A stretch of DNA of 20,816 nt from an uncultured Chromatiaceae bacterium (GTDB lineage Bacteria > Pseudomonadota > Gammaproteobacteria > Enterobacterales > Alteromonadaceae). Within the stretch, counting starts at the first letter, position 1. The number at the start of each line of letters is the position of its first letter. The stretch is taken from the NCBI GenBank assembly GCA_946482325.1, contig CAMLRA010000063.1, positions 1 through 20,816 on the forward strand, in the 5' to 3' direction. The notes below the pieces were generated by a model. That model worked only from the letters and a program-made list of their open reading frames with translations, did not search any database and was not told the DNA's origin. Position numbers and translations under genes: made by a program. Positions 16,648-20,816 of the stretch are shown here, in pieces.

Positions 16648-17632
16648 GGCGCAAGTCTATCCAATGAGCACACTGAAAGAAATGACTGAAGCACAAACTT
16701 CTCCGCTGACCGCGGAATTAATCGACGAAGCCGTAGCCGATTTACACAGTATTCACGACTGGCTGCGTTTTGCGGTCAGCCAATTCAACGCTGCAGACCT
16801 GTATTTCGGTCACGGCACCGACAATCCCTGGGACGAAGCCGGCTTGTTGATGGCCTTCACGCTGCACATGACCCATATCGCGGACCCGGTATTGTTAGCC
16901 ACGCGGCTGACCCGCAGCGAAAAGCGCCAGTTTGCCGCTTTGTTGCAACAACGTATCGAACAGCGCATTCCGGCGGCTTATCTGACGCATCAGGCATATT
17001 TTGCTGATTTACCTTTTTATGTTGATGAACGGGTGCTGGTACCGCGCTCGCCGATTGGTGAACTGATTAAACAACAATTTAGTCGCTGGTTCCCGCAGAA
17101 TCCGCCGTCGCGTGTGCTGGATTTATGCACCGGCTCAGGCTGTATCGCTATTGCCTGTGCGCACTATTTGCCAGAGGCAGAAGTAGATGCCATTGATATC
17201 AGCGAAGATGCGCTGACCGTGGCAGACATCAATATCGACCAGCACGGCTTGTATCAACGGGTGTTCCCAATCCTGTCTGATGGCTACGACGCCATTCCAG
17301 GCCAGACCTATGATTTGATTGTCACGAATCCGCCTTATGTCGATGCCGAAGATATGGCTGATTTGCCGGATGAATTCCGTCACGAGCCAGAACTTGGCCT
17401 CGCATCCGGCGAAGACGGGCTGGAGTTGACCCTGCGAATTCTGGCCGGCGCGGCAGCGCATCTGAATGATGACGGTGTGTTAATTTGTGAAGTCGGTAAC
17501 AGCATGGTCGCGCTCTGTGAACGTTTCCCACAGGTTCCTTTTGACTGGATTGAGTTTGAACACGGCGGTCACGGCGTATTTGCCCTGACCAAATCCCAGT
17601 TAATGCAGTATCAGGCCTTTTTTCAGGAGTAA
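16646..17632 (+). CDS. prmB: 50S ribosomal protein uL3 N5-glutamine methyltransferase PrmB
   Basis: PrmB methylates a glutamine of ribosomal protein L3 using S-adenosylmethionine, aiding 50S assembly. From 16646 the product is 328 residues. The SAM-binding loop is DLCTGSGCIAIA (159-170) and the catalytic motif is NPPY at 228-231. Family blocks YFGHGTDNPWDEA (53-65) and DERVLVPRSPIGEL (127-140) match E. coli PrmB closely. E. coli PrmB is about 310 residues, so the true start may be the ATG at 16664 or 16682. The 16646 start has a fair ribosome site (AGGTGG, ten bases upstream) and the others have none clear. It diverges from smrB, and aroC follows three bases after its stop. Confidence 0.94.
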   Translation: MAQVYPMSTLKEMTEAQTSPLTAELIDEAVADLHSIHDWLRFAVSQFNAADLYFGHGTDNPWDEAGLLMAFTLHMTHIADPVLLATRLTRSEKRQFAALLQQRIEQRIPAAYLTHQAYFADLPFYVDERVLVPRSPIGELIKQQFSRWFPQNPPSRVLDLCTGSGCIAIACAHYLPEAEVDAIDISEDALTVADINIDQHGLYQRVFPILSDGYDAIPGQTYDLIVTNPPYVDAEDMADLPDEFRHEPELGLASGEDGLELTLRILAGAAAHLNDDGVLICEVGNSMVALCERFPQVPFDWIEFEHGGHGVFALTKSQLMQYQAFFQE

Positions 17633-17635
17633 GCC

Positions 17636-18748
17636 ATGGCCGGCAATAGCATTGGTGAATTGTTTCGTTTAACCACATTTGGTGAAAGCCATGGTCCGGC
17701 GATCGGCGGCATTGTTGATGGCTGCCCGCCGGGTTTAAAACTGGATTTGGATGCAATCCAACACGACCTGGACCGGCGTAAACCCGGTACGTCACGTTAC
17801 ACCACGCAACGACGTGAAGACGATGTGGTGAAGTTGTTATCCGGCGTGTTTGAAGGAGTGACTACGGGTGCTTCTATCGGCCTGTTGATTGAAAACACCG
17901 ATCAGCGCTCGCAGGATTACTCCAATATCAAAGATTTATTCCGGCCAGGCCATGCCGATTACACCTATCACCACAAATACGGCATCCGCGATTATCGTGG
18001 CGGCGGCCGTTCGTCGGCACGGGAGACCGCGGTACGGGTGGCGGCAGGTGCTATTGCCAAGCAATATTTAAAACAACGTTTTGGCATTGAAGTGCGTGGT
18101 TATCTGGCACAGCTTGGCCCGGTCAAAGCCGAAAAGCTCGACTGGTCGCAAGTGGAGCAAAACGATTTCTTTTGCCCGGACCCGGATAAAATCGAGGCGC
18201 TGGATACTTTCATGCGTGATTTGAAAAAATCCGGGGATTCAGTTGGCGCCCGCGTCAATGTGGTGGCCAGCAATGTGCCGGTCGGCTGGGGCGAGCCGGT
18301 GTTTGACCGGCTCGATGCCGATATAGCCCATGCGATGATGAGCATCAATGCGGTCAAAGCAGTGGAAATTGGCGATGGTTTTGCCGTGGTCGAACAACAA
18401 GGCTCGACCCATCGGGATGCGCTGACACCGCAGGGATTCACCGCCAATCATGCTGGCGGCATTCTCGGTGGTATTTCTTCGGGTCAGGACATCCGCGTCA
18501 GTATGGCGTTAAAACCAACCTCCAGCATCAGTATCCCGGGACAGAGCATCAATACCAGCGGCGAGCCGGTGGAGCTGGTGACCAAAGGCCGGCACGACCC
18601 CTGTGTGGGCATTCGCGCTGTGCCTATTGCCGAAGCGATGCTGGCGATAGTACTGATGGATCATTTTCTGCGCCACCATGCACAGAATCATCAGGTACAG
18701 GTCACAACGCCGGATATTGCAGCTATTAGTCGTCAGCAAGACAACTAA
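17636..18748 (+). CDS. aroC: Chorismate synthase AroC
   Basis: AroC converts 5-enolpyruvylshikimate-3-phosphate to chorismate, using reduced FMN as cofactor, the last common step of aromatic amino acid synthesis. The product is 370 residues (E. coli 361). Family signatures are [20 protein letters not shown] (14-33, active-site H19), [17 protein letters not shown] (47-63), [11 protein letters not shown] (106-116) and [18 protein letters not shown] (122-139). The start is ATG with AGGAG overlapping the end of prmB, and the two genes are only three bases apart, so they probably form an operon. A terminator follows 30 bases after the stop. Nothing unusual is seen in the sequence. Confidence 0.97.
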   Translation: MAGNSIGELFRLTTFGESHGPAIGGIVDGCPPGLKLDLDAIQHDLDRRKPGTSRYTTQRREDDVVKLLSGVFEGVTTGASIGLLIENTDQRSQDYSNIKDLFRPGHADYTYHHKYGIRDYRGGGRSSARETAVRVAAGAIAKQYLKQRFGIEVRGYLAQLGPVKAEKLDWSQVEQNDFFCPDPDKIEALDTFMRDLKKSGDSVGARVNVVASNVPVGWGEPVFDRLDADIAHAMMSINAVKAVEIGDGFAVVEQQGSTHRDALTPQGFTANHAGGILGGISSGQDIRVSMALKPTSSISIPGQSINTSGEPVELVTKGRHDPCVGIRAVPIAEAMLAIVLMDHFLRHHAQNHQVQVTTPDIAAISRQQDN

Positions 18749-18778
18749 TACTTTGATAGGCTGAACTTAGTTAATGAC

Positions 18779-18809
18779 AACGGCTGAAGACTCAGCCGTT
18801 GTGTTTTTT
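18779..18809 (+). terminator. Intrinsic terminator after aroC
   Basis: A perfect nine-base stem, AACGGCTGA/TCAGCCGTT, with loop AGAC is followed by GTG and six T. It closes the prmB-aroC unit. The hairpin covers any start of the MFS gene proposed before 18852. Confidence 0.88.
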
Positions 18810-18851
18810 GCGCTGTTGTCGCGGTGCTTTTTTGTTTTACCCGGGATTTCT

Positions 18852-20033
18852 ATGCAACCCACCCAAAGTCTGAGCCTGGCTTATCTGGCTTATTTCGCCG
18901 TATTAGGTGTGTTCGTGCCTTACATTGGTATCTTCCTGGACCACCGGGGCCTCAATTCGCAGCAAATCGGTACGCTGCTGGCGATTGTCACCGCGATGCG
19001 CATAGTTGGGCCTAATCTGTGGAGCCTGTTGGCGGCGCGGCGCGGCGATCCGGTGGGGGTGATGCGTCTGGGGGCTGTGCTGGCTGCGCTTGGTTGGTGT
19101 AGTACTTTTATCGACGCAGGTTATAGTCTGCTGCTACTGGGGCTGGTGCTGTACAGTCTGTGCTGGACGGCGATTTTGCCGCAGCTGGAATCCGCTGCAT
19201 TTTTTTATCTGAACAATGACACAGGCCGCTACAGCAAAGTGCGCTCGGCGGGCAGTGTCGGTTACATTTTGTTGGTGGTGGCCAGTGGTATGGCGCTGGA
19301 ACAATTAGGCCCCGGATTTTTACCCGGCGGTGCTTTGCTGTTTTTACTGTTGATGCTGTTGGCGTTATGGCAATTACCGGCCTTTTCGCTAAAGGCTGCG
19401 CCGGCAGAAATTGCCATTAAATTTCGCACTTTGTGGCTGCACCGGCCTTTTGTGCTCTTTATGCTGGCGGCGTTTTTATTACAGCTGAGCTTTGCACCTT
19501 TTTATGGCTTTTTTACGCTGTACTGCCGGGATCTGGGGTATAGCGGCACTGCGTCAGGTTTGCTGATTGCATTAGCGGTGGCGGCTGAAATTGTGGCTTT
19601 TTATTATGCCGGCAAGATTTTGGGCCAGCGCAGTTACAGCATGCTGTTGGGGCTTTGTTATCTGCTGACGGCATTGCGCTGGGCTGTGGTCGGTTGGTTT
19701 GGCGATGAGCCTTGGGTGTTGGCAGCATCGATGTTATTACATGCTTTTAGTTTTGCCGTGGCACACAGCTGCGCCATGCAGTTTATCCAGCAGTTTTTCC
19801 CACCAGCGCAGCGGGGCCGTGGCCAGGCGCTGTATGCCGGTCTGATTTACGGTGGCGGTGGCGCTTTGGGCGCTTACATCGCCGGCTGGACCTGGCAGGA
19901 CGGTGCGGGCAGTCAGCTCAGTTTCAGCTGGGCTGCCGTGGCCTGTTTAGTTGCCTTCGCGTTGGTGCAGGGCTTGCCGCGTGTCATCCGGCCGGTCGGC
20001 ATCAGTGACGCTGTACCCAAACCACAGGTCTAA
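18852..20033 (+). CDS. MFS transporter, HcaT/LacY-like (MFS_1_like)
   Basis: The product is 393 residues, mostly hydrophobic, fitting 12 membrane helices. The N terminus LSLAYLAYFAVLGVFVPYIGIFL resembles the first helix of E. coli HcaT, a putative 3-phenylpropionate transporter. The next loop, HRGLNSQQIGTLLAI, is the usual motif before helix 2. The substrate cannot be told from sequence. The frame is open from 18774, but the first 26 codons would run through the aroC terminator hairpin, so the ATG at 18852 is the better start and agrees with HcaT-type N termini. The ribosome site is weak. The last 87 coding bases overlap the convergent aldehyde dehydrogenase gene. A promoter must lie between the terminator and 18852, but none stands out. 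Confidence 0.87.
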   Translation: MQPTQSLSLAYLAYFAVLGVFVPYIGIFLDHRGLNSQQIGTLLAIVTAMRIVGPNLWSLLAARRGDPVGVMRLGAVLAALGWCSTFIDAGYSLLLLGLVLYSLCWTAILPQLESAAFFYLNNDTGRYSKVRSAGSVGYILLVVASGMALEQLGPGFLPGGALLFLLLMLLALWQLPAFSLKAAPAEIAIKFRTLWLHRPFVLFMLAAFLLQLSFAPFYGFFTLYCRDLGYSGTASGLLIALAVAAEIVAFYYAGKILGQRSYSMLLGLCYLLTALRWAVVGWFGDEPWVLAASMLLHAFSFAVAHSCAMQFIQQFFPPAQRGRGQALYAGLIYGGGGALGAYIAGWTWQDGAGSQLSFSWAAVACLVAFALVQGLPRVIRPVGISDAVPKPQV

Positions 20034-20816
20034 CACTTTATCCAGCAAACGGCCACGCAACATGGGGTAACCAAAGACCCCACTGGAGAAGCGGCCTTTA
20101 CGATGCACGGCTTTGGCGTGACTGAAAGTTAAAAACCCTTCTTTACCATGATAGTGACCAATACCCGATGGACCGACGCCACCAAATGGCAAATCATCCT
20201 GCCCAACGTGCACTAAAGTGTCATTGATGCAGACGCCGCCGGCGTGGATTTGCTCACGACAACGTTGTTGCAGTTCTTTGTCGTTGCTGAACAAATAAAA
20301 TGCCAACGGACGCGGCCGCGCCTGAATAAATTCGATAGCCTCTTTGGTACTGCGATAGCCGTAAATCGGCAATACAGGGCCAAAAATTTCCTGCTGCCAG
20401 AGCGCGCAGTCGAGTGGGGCACCCAGCACTAACTGTAAATCCATCCGGCGCAGCGGGTCGTTGACATCCACAGCGTCACCGCAGGAGACGATTTGTGCGC
20501 CGGCAGCTGCAGCCTGTTGCAAACCTTGTTGCAGGCGTTGCCACTGTCTTTGGTTAATCACGGAAGTCCAGTCCTGGCTTAGCCGCCCTTGCGGAAACAT
20601 CTTCTGATAATGCGCTTTGAGTTTTTCTGCCGCGCGCTGTTCTTTGCCAGCGGGCACTAACAGATAATCCGGTGCGACGCAGGTCTGACCGCCATTGGCG
20701 CATTTGCCAAAGATAATGCGATCTGCATAGTCATTTAGATGCAAATCCGGTCCAAACAACACTGGCGATTTACCACCCAGTTCCAGCGTGACTGGCGTCA
20801 GATTTTGCGCAGCTGC
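19947..20816 (-). CDS. Coniferyl-aldehyde-dehydrogenase-type ALDH (C-terminal part, runs off right edge)
   Basis: The frame is open from the window edge for 289 residues to TAA at 19947, so the N-terminal third or more is outside. The visible part begins just before LTPVTLELGGKSP, which carries the general-base glutamate, and the nucleophile cysteine is in NGGQTCVAPDY, 34 residues later. EIFGPVLP and FGGVGPSGIGHYHGKEGF are further family motifs. NAD(P)+-dependent oxidation of an aldehyde to the acid is expected. The GQTCVAPDY and HGKEGFLTFSHAKAVH patterns suit the coniferyl aldehyde dehydrogenase group, although the natural substrate may be another aromatic or fatty aldehyde. The C-terminal 28 residues are encoded antisense to the MFS gene. 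Confidence 0.92.
   Translation of the reverse strand, partial: AAAQNLTPVTLELGGKSPVLFGPDLHLNDYADRIIFGKCANGGQTCVAPDYLLVPAGKEQRAAEKLKAHYQKMFPQGRLSQDWTSVINQRQWQRLQQGLQQAAAAGAQIVSCGDAVDVNDPLRRMDLQLVLGAPLDCALWQQEIFGPVLPIYGYRSTKEAIEFIQARPRPLAFYLFSNDKELQQRCREQIHAGGVCINDTLVHVGQDDLPFGGVGPSGIGHYHGKEGFLTFSHAKAVHRKGRFSSGVFGYPMLRGRLLDKVLDLWFGYSVTDADRPDDTRQALHQREGN

Noticed and set aside
18774..18851. MFS start at ATG 18774.
   Set aside because: It would place the first codons through the aroC terminator hairpin and T-run, and the added residues do not resemble MFS N termini.
1..20816. A hidden defence, toxin-antitoxin, CRISPR or mobile element system.
   Set aside because: Nearly all sequence is accounted for by conserved housekeeping or known-family genes; no repeats with regular spacing, transposase or toxin-like pair were found.

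Overview
The window looks like ordinary chromosome from a gammaproteobacterium of the Alteromonadales/Chromatiales type (Rheinheimera- or Shewanella-like). This is inferred from protein resemblance and gene order, since no search could be run. The pointers are a fadI-fadJ pair, a divergent hdfR/maoP pair, and a sixA / smrB / prmB-aroC block as known around the E. coli fadIJ-sixA region. I see no tRNA, rRNA, CRISPR array, insertion sequence, phage gene or recognisable defence island.

Positions 1-4640, minus strand: a tightly overlapping operon. Transcription order is MoxR-type AAA+ ATPase, DUF58 protein, DUF4381 membrane protein, BatA-like von Willebrand factor A (VWA) protein, and BatB-like VWA protein with the start of a TPR region, which runs off the left edge. 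Each gene overlaps the next by 1-11 bases. This is the Bat/MoxR layout, thought to be a chaperone-like or metal-dependent assembly system at the inner membrane.

Positions 4641-8342, plus strand: fadI and fadJ, the two-subunit beta-oxidation complex, overlapping by one base and closed by a terminator. The promoter carries two different palindromes: one PsrA-like over the probable -35 region, and one with the FadR core just downstream of the probable transcription start.

Positions 8343-10376: a small-gene region. It holds an unassigned 64-residue protein with its own promoter, the LysR regulator hdfR (minus, TTG start), maoP (plus) and a 52-residue GTG-start membrane protein in line with maoP. 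A bidirectional terminator follows, then a noncoding stretch with nested inverted repeats and a run of eight G.

Positions 10377-15467, minus strand: a cytosolic-looking M16 insulinase-family protease, followed by a membrane-anchored PAS-PAS-GGDEF-EAL protein that probably has its own promoter.

Positions 15468-18809: sixA (plus) and smrB (minus) meet stop to stop with no gap. smrB and prmB diverge from overlapping start codons. aroC follows prmB by three bases and ends in a terminator.

Positions 18810-20816: an MFS transporter (plus) whose last 87 coding bases overlap the 3' end of a convergent coniferyl-aldehyde-type dehydrogenase (minus, cut by the right edge).

I did not find a convincing new multi-gene system. 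The best leads are the paired operators ahead of fadIJ, the long inverted repeat between hdfR and maoP, and the small membrane protein encoded beside maoP.
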